Notes under the pieces: generated by a model
Database searches by the model: none
The model's input: the letters and a program-made list of their open reading frames with translations, nothing else
Told to the model about the DNA's origin: nothing
In this document: positions 12,655-23,418 of the stretch, piece by piece
Position numbering within the stretch: the first letter of the stretch is position 1
Layout of the letters: each line of letters starts with the position of its first letter
Program-made: the position numbers and the translations under genes
From: Sequoia sempervirens
Lineage: Eukaryota > Streptophyta > Pinopsida > Cupressales > Cupressaceae
Length of the DNA: 64,000 nt
Assembly: GCA_007258455.2 (NCBI GenBank)
Contig: VDFB02270651.1
Location: forward strand, 493,962,320-494,026,319
Reading direction: 5' to 3'

Positions 12655-14342
12655 CGGTCAAACAAACCCATTAAATGGTTGTCTAAAATAAATTCATTTC
12701 TTCATGAGCTTACAATCCTTCACATGTTTATGAGCAGCTAAGAGGAGATAGAGAAATGAAAAATTTTCAACTAGTTGTTGCCATATCTCGTTGAAAATGA
12801 AAAAGCCTCGACTTACCTCCTCATCTTGGTCAAGAAAACTATTGTTTTGAAGTGGATGGATAGGTTGAATGATTTCATCTTAAACTAAATCTTTATGCTT
12901 GGTTGCAAGCATAACTTGTGGAACTTTAGTGGCCTCTAGTCTTTCTAGATGTCTAGTAGGACAACCTCTTGAAATAACAAAGGTTTAATTTCTCCTGTTG
13001 GCTTGTTGTTCATGGATAGCTGCTACATATTCTTGCTGATTGAAAAAAAATGAAACCTGTGACTAATTGTAAATCATGGCTTAGTCACTTTCTTGTTGTT
13101 GCTCATGAATCTCCTCTTTGGAAGGTGTTGGTTTGATGTCCAAGTTTGAGCAAAAATCTTCCAACTCATCCCAAAAAGTGTCCTCTTCAATTTCTTCCTT
13201 GCTTTTCTAAATAGAGGGACTAATTGTGTTTTCTTCATCAAGAGTTAAGATTTTAAACTCAGGATTTCCTTTACAAACCAGTAGCTCACTAAGAGCTCCA
13301 ACCTCTTCATGCTGCTTCAAAAATTCCTCTTTTTCAACAAAACAATGCATCTGGTCAAACATGTAGAACAAATCTTCCTCCTCATTACCATTCACTTGCT
13401 TTACAAACTATTGTCCCAACCCTTTTTGCTCATGACTCATTTGTTGTAGGTCTATTTTTTTATTCTCTTCATCATGTACAAGTGAAAACTCAACAAAATA
13501 CTCTGAAATTACCTTTGAAACCTCCTTAGTTTTCCCACTAAGAAGACAAGAGGGCTAGTTAGAAAATGAAACTTGGGAACTTTGTTGATTTTCTTGAAGG
13601 GGGATAGGTTGTTCAAAGAAATTCTCTCGAGGATTAATGGGTTGAACTTGCTCAACAATATACTTTTTAAATGAAGAAGGACCTTTGAAGCTTGGAATAT
13701 TAAATTTTTAAGACTTATGAAGTTCAAGAGACTTACCTTGTTTGAAACTTGGTATCTTGAACTCAGGTACTTCTTTCTCAAAAAATGGATTTGGAAATGT
13801 GAGACCTGGTTGAACTTCCAACTTCTTGGGAAACAAAAGCTTCCTCTCTTCTTCTTTTTCCACCACCTCCTTTGAAAAATATTCCTCATGTTGTCTCTTT
13901 TGTGCCTTCAACTTTTTCTCATGAAGATAAGTTTGATAAACTAAATCCTCTTGGTAGAAAATTGTATGCTTATTGCCTCTTCATCTAATTTGAAGCTCCT
14001 TAGTTCAATCAAGCAATATGTTGTTGATGTTTGCAATCTCTATTTGTTAATCACTTGGGAACTAAATAGGACATTGAATGTGTTGGTTTGGCATATAAAA
14101 TAGGTTTCTTGAAGCTAATATTGAGCAACTATTGGCTGCAATGATGGTTGAGTAGGGGTGGGTGGGTGGAAAGCATGATGAAAATGCTGACAACGTGTTG
14201 TTGGTGGGTTATTTGGGACAAAACCAATAGTATATCCTACTTGGTATGGTTGGTAAGAAGTGATGTAAGCAACATTTCCTTGAAATGGGGGGTTATTAAA
14301 CATATCTCCATGGAAAGAAGACATCGTGCAAAATTCAAGCAA
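12655..14342 (-). pseudogene. Unknown retroelement protein, array copy B
   Basis: Second copy of the unrecognised protein at 8504-10190, in better condition at its N-terminus, where a Met at 14342 opens a segment with SSFHGDMFNNPPFQGN and a Pro-rich HPPTPTQPSLQP. The Lys/Glu-rich middle (RKLLFPKKLEVQPGLTFPNP), the acidic block (GNEEEDLFYMFDQMHCFVEK) and the C-terminal helical part (SFLYLLLAAHKHVKDCKLMK) recur in the same order. Frameshifts and stops such as those near 13995, 13710 and 13205 inactivate it. The two copies have decayed independently, since their stops differ. No enzyme motif is present. Confidence 0.55.
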
Positions 14343-14558
14343 GCTAGGAACTCATAGAAATGACTAAAAATCAAAATTATATAAACTATTTTTTTGCAAA
14401 AAATGATAACATACAAGCACTAGTCTTCTTGAAACCATAGAATAACCAGGAATCACCAATTGTGTGAGAAAATTTCCTCCAAAGGAACATATTGTTGGAA
14501 TACACACCAAATACATACAATGTATTTACAAATTTTAAACTATGATAGTTCAGTCTGT

Positions 14559-14578
14559 CCCACTAGGCATGCCAAAAA
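14559..14578 (-). promoter_or_regulatory. Primer binding site, array copy B
   Basis: The minus strand reads TTTTTGGCATGCCTAGTGGG one base downstream of the LTR end GAGAGACAACA. It differs from the copy A site at two positions, both C to T. It belongs to the 5'-most LTR of the minus-strand array. Confidence 0.6.
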
Positions 14579-14579
14579 C

Positions 14580-15949
14580 TGTTGTCTCTCAAAGTTACAC
14601 CCATGCTAAGTTGTAGAACTTAGCACTTTGGAGGAACATTGGAACATTCCAAGGACGTGACTCACCTAAACTTGGAATGGACCTCCAAAGAAAGTTGGAT
14701 CCTAAGGTACTCACCTAAACTACTGTAAAGACTTGCAAATGAAAAGGGGAAAATGATAACATAAAATGAAAATAAACTATTTTTTTTTAATAAAGGTGAT
14801 GCACCAAAAACTAACTAAGACCTATAAATATAGCTTACATACACAATTCGAACAATGACAAAGCTTGGCCTACATAACTCAATTTTTTGTATGTTTCTTG
14901 CATAAGTGTTTCATAAAAAGGTTTTAATGACAAACTCTTAGAAGGAAATAAATTTCACAACTAGAATCATTTGCATTCTTAACACAACTTATAACTTGCA
15001 AAATACATACTCTTCTACAAAAGGTGCTAACATGAGACAAAACTACAAGGAAATAGACAAAATTCACAAGTAATCTCATTAATCAACTAAAATGCACACA
15101 ATAAAGCAGGAAACGAGAAGGGAAAAGAACTCAACTTCACTAATATTCAAGGTATCCATTGTCATACATGTCAAAAGAGCTACAAAATATGTAGTATATC
15201 TCCCACGGAGTCCAAAAAGTCACTAAGTAAAAGTTAGAGCATAATTAGAACTGAGTACAAAATGGGTCAACAAGTGACTATAACCATCCTTCTCCAAGAT
15301 CCACCAAAATAGGACCTAGAACCTTCTTGGTCATATGCAACAATAAATCCAAAAATATATGTACTATATCTCCTCCAAAAAGGCTTTAAAATTCTAAAAA
15401 GGTCAATTTTGACCATTTGCATCATGAGGGCATGAGAAACTAACTCCTAGATACACTCATTCCCTCCAAAAGGTGAGTAAAAACTACCTACATCTCCTAC
15501 ATATGTCAATCCAAATCTTCAACCACCCCCTAGATGCTTGAAAAGGCATTAAAGCTTAACTATATCCCTTTACAACATTTACATCAAATCAATTTTGTAT
15601 TTAGTTAACACTTAACTAGTGATTTATAACTGTATCACTTAGTCAAATGTTTTACATTATGGTTCGATGAAAAATATTTGACAAAACATATACTTGGAAA
15701 ATCAACCCTGGAAGGTTCCACTAGAAATGAGGTTTTTCTGAAGGGGTTTCTTGAGTTGCTTGTGTATATAAAGGTACGTTTCATTATCTTTGTGAATAGA
15801 ATAGGATGCCTTGAGCTTTGTTTATGCAAAGGAATAATAAAAATGCTTTAGATTTCTCTATACTTTTCATCCTCAAAGCTTTGTTTCTCTTTGTACAAGA
15901 AATAGTAAGGAAGTTTTGCGGGTTTACATCCATGTTGTAAGTCTTGGCA
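14580..15949 (-). repeat. LTR copy 3 (5' LTR of the array)
   Basis: Starts TGTTGTCTCTC on the plus strand and stays similar to LTR copy 1 up to about 15946. Relative to copy 1 it lacks roughly 245 bp including the TATA box, so the outermost 5' LTR of the array should be promoterless. The outer end is placed at a CA at 15948-15949 and is uncertain. Confidence 0.65.
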
Positions 15950-15973
15950 AGAGACACTGCACACATCATGTAG

Positions 15974-17061
15974 TGTTGTCATTGATTGTAACCCTAGTCA
16001 GTGATTCGATCTTCACTTTAGTAGTTGCTTATAATACCGGAAGTCACATTGAAGTTCTATGATTAACTGTCAAGTTAGATCAAAGCATTCAATAAAGTTG
16101 TGTTTTTGGATTCATATGCAATTTTATGTTATCATTTTGAGTTGTGGATCGCAGGGAAGGTTTTTTGATGTATGATCTATGTTATCCTTGAATCATGGAG
16201 CCTCATATCAATTGGTGTGAAAGTTAGAAGATACGGTTGATTGATTTTTTGTCTATCAGTACAAGAAGGCCGAGTAAGTATTTAATATAGTGTGTTGTGG
16301 ATCTTTGAGGAGTAATTTTTTGAGGTGTTTTGTGTTTGAGCATGTTGTTTTGGGTCCTCACTATGTTGTGGCTGAATTTGGTTGGTGTGCATTGAGAATT
16401 ATCTATAGATTGAGCCGATGGTTTGAAAATATTTTATGTTTTATTGAAGCCAACATGTGGTTGATTAAATCTTTAGTTGTGGATATATATAAATGATCAT
16501 TTATATCATTTGGATGTATGTACGAAGTGTGTTGATGTATGTTGCAAAAGTCAAAAGGATTGTAAGGCGATTATGCACAGTTTCCCTTGTGCATAAAGTG
16601 ATTTGTAATCTGAATTAAAGTAGAAAGAACAGAAAAGTAGAATCAGACAGAAGGTCAAGAATGCGACTAATGCGCCTAACCAGAACTACAATCTAGAATT
16701 AATAGATGCTACTCTCTTACTTCAAATCTTTTGGATGCAATCCAATTTTTTTGTTAGAAAATGAGTCTTCCTTTTGTATCTGAACAGTGAGCTCTAGGAA
16801 GTGTGCCTTCAAATGCATGTGCATTCCTTTTGTAAAATTTTTTAGTATACTCATATTGTAGATTGGCCTTCCACTATGGTTTTTCCCTTAACAAGGTTTC
16901 CAAATAAAAATCCTTGTGTTATGGTGTTGTGGTTGATTATTTTGTGTTCTTGCATATTTCTTTTGATTCAATGTTGTAAGTGGTTTAAAGATTAGGTTAA
17001 TAAAGTTAAATTTTGTAGAACACTGATTCAACCCCTCTCTTAGAGTTCCTTGATTCCAACA
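15974..17061 (+). repeat. Copia-type LTR 1
   Basis: Runs from TGTTG at 15974 to CCAACA at 17061, directly before the PBS. It is clearly related to 19581-20679 over the right two thirds, for example TTGTGGATCTT near 16293 and CACTATGTTGTG near 16360. The left part is more diverged, so the start is approximate. Confidence 0.7.
16479..16492 (+). promoter_or_regulatory. TATA box of LTR 1
   Basis: The sequence gatatatataaatg lies in the middle of the LTR, at the place corresponding to gatatataag in LTR 2 (about 20131-20142). It is a plausible core promoter for the element RNA. Confidence 0.5.
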
Positions 17062-17076
17062 ATTGGTATCCGAGCC
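17062..17076 (+). promoter_or_regulatory. Primer binding site, initiator tRNA-Met type
   Basis: attggtatccgagcc follows the LTR end CCAACA without a gap. TGGTATC-x-GAGC is the usual copia PBS, complementary to the 3' end of initiator tRNA-Met; this copy has one substitution from TGGTATCAGAGC. Confidence 0.8.
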
Positions 17077-17129
17077 TAGTTCCTCAAAAGAAGTTTAAAA
17101 GCTTGGGGAAGATCTAGGAAAGTGATTCA

Positions 17130-18330
17130 ATGGATTCGAGTAGTCTTCAACAACAACTTTTGGTGGCCCTAGATGATCTTGATCAGTCAAAATTAGAAGT
17201 CAGGGAATTATAGACAAGCCTCATGAATGCCGAGAAATCCATTCAATCATTGAAAGATAAAATCAATGAGTCCAGGGAAAAGAGAAAGGAACTTTGTGAT
17301 CAAATCAAGCAGAAAGAAAGTAAAAGCATGGAAGATGAACACCTGAGTCAAGCCTTGAAGGAAAAGACAGAAGAATGTGAAAAGCTTACCAAAGATAATG
17401 TTGTCCTGAATCATGGGATGGAATCTATTGTAATGAGGATGACCAAGGAGATTGAAGAAAAAAAGAAGAATGAAGAGAATCTTGCTTAGTCCTTCAAAGA
17501 AAAATCTGAAGAATGCAGCCAAATTACTGATGGATTCAATCAGTTGGAGCTTGAATCTGAACAATCCGGAAACAATGAAGAAGAGATTGAAAAACAAATT
17601 GTTATTCTCAAAGATGGACTTGCTATTGCAAATGAATACAAGGAAAAGTTCAAGATTATCTTAGCTAAGCTTGATGAACTAATTCAAAGTTAGAGGACTA
17701 GAAGTGACAAGTGAGGTCTTGGATATGAGAAAGGAGAAAGCTCTAAATCTGGTCAAAGGAATTTTAGGCAAGGAAATCAAATGAACAAAGATGGAAGGTA
17801 TCTAGTAAGACAACCTAATGCTCAAAAATTCAATGGATATTGTTTTGTTTGCAATAAATTTGGCCATATGGCTACTCAATGTGGAAGCATAATGAATCAA
17901 ATTGGTCCATCATTCCCAAGTTAGTGTTTCAGTTGCAATAAGTTTGGTCATAAGTCATTTGAATGCAAAAATATGTCAAACAACTTTTTCATTAGAGATG
18001 TCAAATTTTATTCATGCTTGATAGATTTGGCCATATTGCTAACCAGTGCAAATCCAGAGTAAATCAATGGAATAACTGGTCTAGAAAAAGAAATGTGGTG
18101 TGCTACAATTGTAATAAATACAGTCACATTGGTAGATTCTATAGAATCTGGAAGGGTTTGGTAAATCAAGGGAAAAACATGCAGAAGGATGAAAAGGGAA
18201 AAGGAAAAGTTACTACAAATGAGATTAGGAATCAAATGAAGAAGACATGGGTGAAGAAGAGTGTTTATGATGCAGGAAATGGTTCAATACCAAAATTTGG
18301 TTCTGGTAATTCCTTTGAGAATTAGCTTAA
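17130..18330 (+). pseudogene. Coiled-coil, multi-zinc-knuckle Gag-like protein
   Basis: The frame opens with MDSSSLQQQLLVALDDLDQS at 17130, soon after the PBS. Residues 30-190 are a long Lys/Glu heptad-like coiled coil (for example EKSIQSLKDKINESREKRKE). Two perfect CX2CX4HX4C knuckles follow: CFVCNKFGHMATQC (about 17841-17882) and CFSCNKFGHKSFEC (about 17926-17967). A third, frameshifted one (RFGHIANQC, about 18022-18048) and a fourth that lacks its last Cys (CYNCNKYSHIGRFY, about 18100-18141) come after. Such knuckles bind packaged RNA in retroelement Gag. The UBN2 domain that normally opens copia Gag is absent. Stops occur near 17212, 17487 and 17691. Everything from 17655 on is repeated at 42771. 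Confidence 0.65.
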
Positions 18331-18549
18331 GGCCTTTGGCCTAGGGGGAGCTCTTAAGAAAATATTTTAAGCCCCTTGTTGGTAGTTGGTATCGAAATGT
18401 GGTAGATAGCATTGATTGCATTAGTGATGTGCAGATGTTTTGGGATCTCTTATGGAGGATATTTGTGCAATATTGGAGGTCCGCAGAAGAATTTTCTTTC
18501 ACAATCTTTGAAAATAGGGTATCTAGATGACCTAGGGCACAAAGCATCT

Positions 18550-18861
18550 AAAGTCTCTAAGGACTAGCCCTCCAGTGAAGAGAAAGTAAAGAAGAAGGTG
18601 AAAATTGACAAATCAAGTATGTATGTAGAAGAAGTGGAAAAATACCTGATTAAGGATGGTAATCTTAGGCCACTTTTTGAATGGTATGACACCTTTGATA
18701 GTGTTGTTCAAAGAATTCTTAAGGAAGCCATAATAAAGTATTTAAAAAATTTTAATATGACTCTCAATGAAATAATGTTTGAGTTACCTAAAGGTCTGTA
18801 TGAAGTCTTAGAAATGAGGAGAGTGAATGCAAGAACTGAAGAAGAACAAATAAGAGAATGA
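18550..18861 (+). pseudogene. Unknown fragment in the non-autonomous internal region
   Basis: Open from about 18571 (SSEEKVKKKVKIDKSSMYVE) to a stop at 18859. The peptide is charged, with a helical centre (FDSVVQRILKEAIIKYLKNF) and the segment MTLNEIMFELPKGLYEVLEM. I do not recognise it. It sits where pol would be expected but has no enzyme motif. Copied without visible change at 43666-43977. Confidence 0.35.
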
Positions 18862-18964
18862 ATACTTTTTGATGTGTCTAGTAATTTTAATGGAAGAGAT
18901 GAAGAAAATTCTAAATGATGAAAAAAGGGATTTTAAGAGAAAAAAAGGGTGAATAAGCTGATGA

Positions 18965-19468
18965 TTGGGAAAATTGAAGAAGTTGCAAGAGATACTAAGA
19001 AAATTCTTAAGGTTTTTTTTGTTGAAGAACAGATATAATATTGTTTCTGAAGAAGCTCTCAGTGAAGATGCTCCATCTAGTCTGGTAAATGAAGAAGGAA
19101 AAGAAGGTACATTTGAGGATATTTTGAATCCTCTAGACATGCAAGACACTGAAATTACTATGAAGACTGAAGCTCCTAAAGTAGTGTCAATTGATGAAAT
19201 TGAGATTCTTGAAGCCAAGGAAGAATCTTTAGCTAAAGAGAAGAAGGATGAGGTAAAAGAGATTGTTGTGGAAGCAAGAGACACTGCTAAGGAAATAAAG
19301 GAGATTTTGGAAGAACAACAAGAGGAGTTTGATCCTGAACTAGTTAAAGGTTGTATCAACTTGGCCACTCTATCTCCCATTGAGAAGCTGAAGGTAGCAT
19401 CATTTTCTCAGGCTAAGGAAAGGGAGGAAATACTGAAATTGTTGGATGTTGCTGATATGTGGTTGTAA
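18965..19468 (+). pseudogene. Unknown acidic coiled-coil protein fragment
   Basis: A 167-codon open frame, strongly Glu/Lys-rich (IEILEAKEESLAKEKKDEVK, then AKEIKEILEEQQEEFDPEL) and ending KLLDVADMWL shortly before the next LTR. No known domain is visible. It may be the C-terminal part of the same long non-autonomous protein, separated by frameshifts, because composition and strand agree. The same frame recurs unchanged at 44081-44584. Confidence 0.4.
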
Positions 19469-19580
19469 TTCATGTCAACACTATTAGCATTAATGTATTT
19501 GAAGCTGTATATGGCAAGGATATTGAGAAAATTGTAACAAAGCAAGTTGCAAGTTGTCGGTGGTGAAGCCACGTTCAGTA

Positions 19581-20679
19581 TGTTGGGTAGCTCAGTATTT
19601 TGATGATCAGAGGTTGTGGATTAAAGGGTTTCTTTTCGAGTATATCTAGTTTACCCAAGTTGAGTTTCAAAGGTTTTCATGAAGATTTGATCGAGTTATG
19701 AGTTTTCATGTTCTGACAATTTTTTTGTTGTTCTAGTTGGTGTTCCTGAATGAAGATTATGTGATTCTGGTAATCTGAGTTGTTTCAGATCCTTCTATAA
19801 TATTTCATGATGCTCGTGGATGTTTCAAGATCATTCTCTATTAGTGTTGTATGTTTGCATTGATTGACGTGCTTGCGATTGGAGATTTTCTCTTATGCGT
19901 TCATGTTTTTCATGTTCTTGGGCGACAGGATGATTGTAGCATGTTGTGGATCTTCGAGGAATAATTATTAAAGATGTTTCATGTTCGAGGATGTTGTTTA
20001 GTGTTGTCACTATGTTGTGACTGAATTTGGTTGATTCACATTGCAAATTGTTTATTGTTTTGGGCTAACAGTTTGTATTCATTTTATATTTTATTGGAGC
20101 TGACATGTGGATAATGTTATTCTTCTTGCAGATATATAAGAGTTATTGTTTTATCATTTAAAGGAAAAGATGTGTGCGAAGTGTGTGAGTCTTATGTGCA
20201 AATAAAGTTCTAATCATTCAAAGGTAGAAGTAAAGTGTGAAGAGTGAGCATGTTTTTTGTGCTTAACCGGAACTGTAATCAGGCATGAGAAGATTCTATT
20301 TTCTCAGTTCAATCTTGCAGATTTAATCTGAATCTTTTTGTAAGATAGTGTGTCTTCCCTGGGTAGTAAGCCCTGTTTTACTTGAGTAGTGAGCTATAGG
20401 AAGTGTGCCTGAATACATGAGAATTCTCATTTATTCTCTTATACTTTTAACAGGGTATAATCTTGTTGACTAACCTCCATCGTGGTTTTTCCCCCTAACA
20501 AGGTTTCAACATAAAAATCTTGGTGTTATGTGTGCTTCTGATGTGGTGATGATTTATGCTTTCATGTCTATTAATCAGATCTAAGAATAAGGTTAATAAG
20601 TTTGATAATAAAGTTAAATTTCTATGACAATTGATTCACCCCCCCACCCTCTTAGTTATCTACCATTGTGTTGCCAACA
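19581..20679 (+). repeat. Copia-type LTR 2
   Basis: 1,099 bp from TGTTGG to CCAACA, perfect 6-bp inverted ends, followed at once by a PBS. A TATA-like gatatataag is near 20131. Related to LTR 1 but well diverged, so the two may not come from a single insertion. No polypurine tract is visible just before 19581. Confidence 0.8.
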
Positions 20680-20694
20680 ATTGGTATCAAAGCA
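20680..20694 (+). promoter_or_regulatory. Primer binding site, initiator tRNA-Met type
   Basis: attggtatcaaagca directly follows the LTR end. It matches the copia PBS TGGTATCAGAGC except for one G-to-A change. Confidence 0.8.
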
Positions 20695-20734
20695 GGTTCC
20701 TTGGAAGAAGTTTAAAAGCTTGACGTGATCCAGG

Positions 20735-21344
20735 ATGGCAACATACAAGAAGGATAGTCCAAGATTTGATGTTACAAATTATTCTTTGTGGAAGACTTGA
20801 ATGGTGTGTCATCTAATATGTATTGGTGAATCTTACTGGAACATTACAAAGAATAGATATATCATCCCACAAAATGGTTATTCGTCTACAAGTGAGATCA
20901 AAGATGTTGAGTATAACATCAGGGCTAAGGAAGCATTGTTGAGTGATCTGACTGATTCTGAGATGAAAAATGTAATGGATTTGAAGACTACTTATGAGTT
21001 TTGGAAAAAGATGGAAACTTTGTATGAAGGTGATGCACATGTGAAGATTGCTAATGTTACAAAGTCTAAAATTGAAATATGAAACATTGAAGATGGGTGA
21101 AGATGAAAACATTACTTCTTTTATGCAAAGAGTGAATGAACTTGTGTGTAATATCAGATGTGCTGGTGGAACATTGAAAGAATCAAATATTGTTGCTAAA
21201 GTGCTCAGATCCTTTCCTACTACATACAAACATAAAGTTGCTGCTATTGAGGAGATCCAAACTATGACAAATGTAATAAGAGACATGCTGATTGGTAAGC
21301 TATGTCAAAAGGACCATCGTAAATATTTGGAAGAATATCTTTAG
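20735..21344 (+). pseudogene. Copia Gag N-terminus (UBN2 domain), truncated
   Basis: Starts MATYKKDSPRFDVTNYSLWK 40 bases after the PBS, the usual F-D-G/V-x-N-Y-x-x-W-K opening of copia Gag. It continues with AKEALLSDLTDSEMKNVMDL, then after a frameshift near 21080 with YETLKMGEDENITSFMQRVN and LRSFPTTYKHKVAAIEE, matching the conserved UBN2 blocks (L-x-M-x-E-x-x-S-V-x-x-F and L-x-S-L-P-x-x-Y). A stop at 20798 and the frameshift inactivate it. The zinc knuckle, protease and all of pol are missing because the element is cut at about 21350. Confidence 0.75.
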
Positions 21345-21379
21345 AAGTGAAAGTAATATCAAGATTCTTTTTTAGTTGG

Positions 21380-23264
21380 GACCTTACGAGGGATGACGTC
21401 TATCACTCCCACCATTTCATCCATAGGATTAATAGAGGGTGTATCAAGATGTTTAGTCTCTAAATTAACAATCATCACATCATTGTTTTTAGTTTTGTTG
21501 GCCTTGACAAATGACACATTATGTTTAGGGATGGGGTTGGTAAAGATTTGTAAATTCTAGTTGGGTGGGGCAATGGATGTATTGCATTTAACATTAACAT
21601 TGGAAACAGATAATTGAATAGAATCAATGAGGTCTTGTACTATGTGTTTAAGATGATTACATTGCTCTATGTCAAGTCCATTTTGTCTATGAAAATGGCA
21701 ATAAGAATTAGGTTGAAAGGTTGGAGCAAATGGTTTGGTTGTATCTAATGGTTTAACATGAGGTAAAGAAATCATTTGTTGCTGTATAAGTTGGGTCATG
21801 GTGTAAACTATCATTTAGGGTCTCCATAACTGTAAGGGATCACAACTTTAACAACTACTACTTGGTTGTTTACATGTTGAGGTGGTTGTGGAGGTGGAGG
21901 GTTGAATTGTAAGAACTCTTTGTTTGGCTTTCAAAATTTTTGTGAGTTGTTTTGGTTGCTTTGTTCAGTCTTCTTAGCTTTTCTAGACATGGATTTTGTA
22001 TCACGACTAGTAACCAAGTTGTGATAGTCACAAAGGGTTGTGCATAAATGCAAGAAAGATGAAAATTTTATCATAGTTAATTTGTCCTGAATATGACTTT
22101 GCAAGTTTTTGATAAACATCTTTTGGAGATGTGCATTAGGAACCTTGACATCTATTTGAGCATATAATGACTGATAGCATGAAATGAAATCAGTTAGTTT
22201 TTCATCCACATTTTATTTACATTACATTAAATCAACCATTTTCTTTTTGGGAGTCATGTATGGACTTGGAAATGACTTATAAAAACATCAACAAGCTCAT
22301 TAAATGATCTTGTTGAATGATTAGGTAAGTTTAAAAACCACTCCTGGGCAGTATCTTTTAAGGTCTGAGGAAATAGTTTAGCTAACAGTTTATCGTCAAG
22401 GACAAAATCACTGCACAAGGTTGTATAAGCATTGACATGATTAGTAGGGTCTCCTTTTCCTTTGTAATTCTCAAACCTAGGAATTTTAATTCCTTGTGGC
22501 ATCAGGGTTCTTAAGATGTCTAAAGATAATGGACTACTACCGACATATTAAGTGGGTGGTGTGGTTTGTTTTTGGTTAATGGTGGATATTTTTTGTTGCA
22601 TGGAGGAAACACTGTGGAAGAGTTGTGCAATGATAGGGTCAATGTAAGTGGTATGAAGTGGAAGAGAGAAGGGTGATGGAGTGTATGTATTTTTAGGACA
22701 AGTGAAGGGGACACTAATAGGGGTGAAGGTGGTGGAGGACAGAACATTCAATGCCACAAAATAATTAGGAATGCTAGTTGGAATAGCAAAAGGAGTCACC
22801 TGACTAACTTGTTGCATAGTTGTTGCCACTTGATGAGTGGTATAGGTGGGTATGGATGCTATAGTTGAAGGAGGAGGAATGTGAGATCCTCCTTGACTAA
22901 CCATAGTGTGTGCTAGTTGAGATGTGTTAGAGGCATGCTTTTGGTATATCTCAACAATTTGTTTCATAACATCTAAGCCCTCATCACTTTCAAGAATTCA
23001 ATGGATGTTGTCTATAGCAAGAATTGTAGTGTTTGAGATGTTTTCAAGATACAAATTTTGCTGCAAATGTGCTAGATCTCCATGAATGTTAATTGCTTTT
23101 GCTTGTGGAATGTGAGCATTAATGTTTGTGTCAACATTCATAGTATGTGAAGGTAAATGCATAGTAGTGGTAGTATCCATGCTTAATGCACCATTGTCTA
23201 TACCAGGAGTAGAAGCTCGAGACAACCCAAGGGCCTCAACGATTTTGTTATCACGAGAAGCCAT
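21380..23264 (-). pseudogene. Ty3-type Gag, left copy
   Basis: Minus-strand frame from the Met at 23264 (MASRDNKIVEALGLSRASTP). After a Thr/Ser/Pro-rich N-terminal half comes IKIPRFENYKGKGDPTNHV and DTAQEWFLNLPNHSTRSFNE (about 22490-22320), the core of the Retrotrans_gag capsid domain (P-x-F-x-x-Y-x-G-x-x-D-P...W-F-x-x-L...S-W-x-x-L). A Ty3-type knuckle YCHFHRQNGLDIEQC lies near 21690, followed by HLKHIVQDLID, the usual L-K-x-x-I-E-D-L-I tail. Stops at 22998 and 22548 and frameshifts near 22250 and 21930 break it. Gag would form the particle shell of the element. Confidence 0.8.
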
Positions 23265-23418
23265 GAGTCAGGAACTTCATCTCACTAAAGTATTATCAAT
23301 AGGGCACCAAACACTCATACAAATACCATAAGAGATGGGGTGGATGCAAATGCAATGCAATCTAATATGAATAAAATGGAAATAAAAATAATTCTATAAA
23401 ATGAGATAGAAATGCAAT

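Larger units (their letters stand above)
7231..15560. repeat. Two tandem ~4.2-kb units (7231-11409 and 11410-15560)
   Basis: The stretch starting gccttttataatgttcaac at 7231 recurs at 11410 and both copies run collinearly through the protein-coding part, PBS and LTR start. Period is 4,179 bp at the left edge and 4,158 bp at the LTR start (10422 to 14580). The junction at 11409/11410 joins LTR sequence equivalent to position 5736 directly to sequence equivalent to 7231, so about 1.5 kb is missing relative to the left flank. Confidence 0.8.
4767..15949 (-). mobile_element. Tandem LTR-retrotransposon array: three LTRs, two internal regions
   Basis: Three related blocks (4767-6350, 10422-11409, 14580-15949) alternate with two related internal regions. 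On the minus strand the right-hand and middle blocks are each followed by a primer-binding-site-like TTTGGCACGCCCAGTGGGA or its variant, which identifies the blocks as LTRs and fixes the orientation. The internal regions encode the same charged protein and no RT, integrase or RNase H, so the family looks non-autonomous. Unequal homologous recombination between LTRs is the simplest origin. The middle LTR and its adjoining internal region then share one deletion. No target-site duplication was identified, so the outer ends are approximate. Confidence 0.7.
15974..21350 (+). mobile_element. Copia-type array: LTR, non-autonomous internal region, LTR, truncated gag
   Basis: Two diverged plus-strand LTRs (15974-17061 and 19581-20679) are each followed immediately by an initiator-Met-type PBS. 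The first internal region encodes a coiled-coil protein with zinc knuckles and no pol. The second starts with a normal UBN2-type copia Gag and is cut at about 21350, where a minus-strand Ty3 element begins. So two related elements lie head to tail, or one LTR has been shared after recombination. Confidence 0.75.

Noticed and set aside
4767..15949. Target-site duplication around the tandem array
   Set aside because: The bases before 4767 (ttcca) and after the right LTR edge (agaga or tgttg, depending on the chosen edge) do not match.
18338..18351. ctagggggagctc as a polypurine tract
   Set aside because: No LTR start follows; the next LTR begins 1.2 kb further on.
18008..19380. Long minus-strand frames opposite the non-autonomous element (for example 18808-19380)
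   Set aside because: Ser/Phe-rich mirror images of Glu/Lys-rich plus-strand codons.
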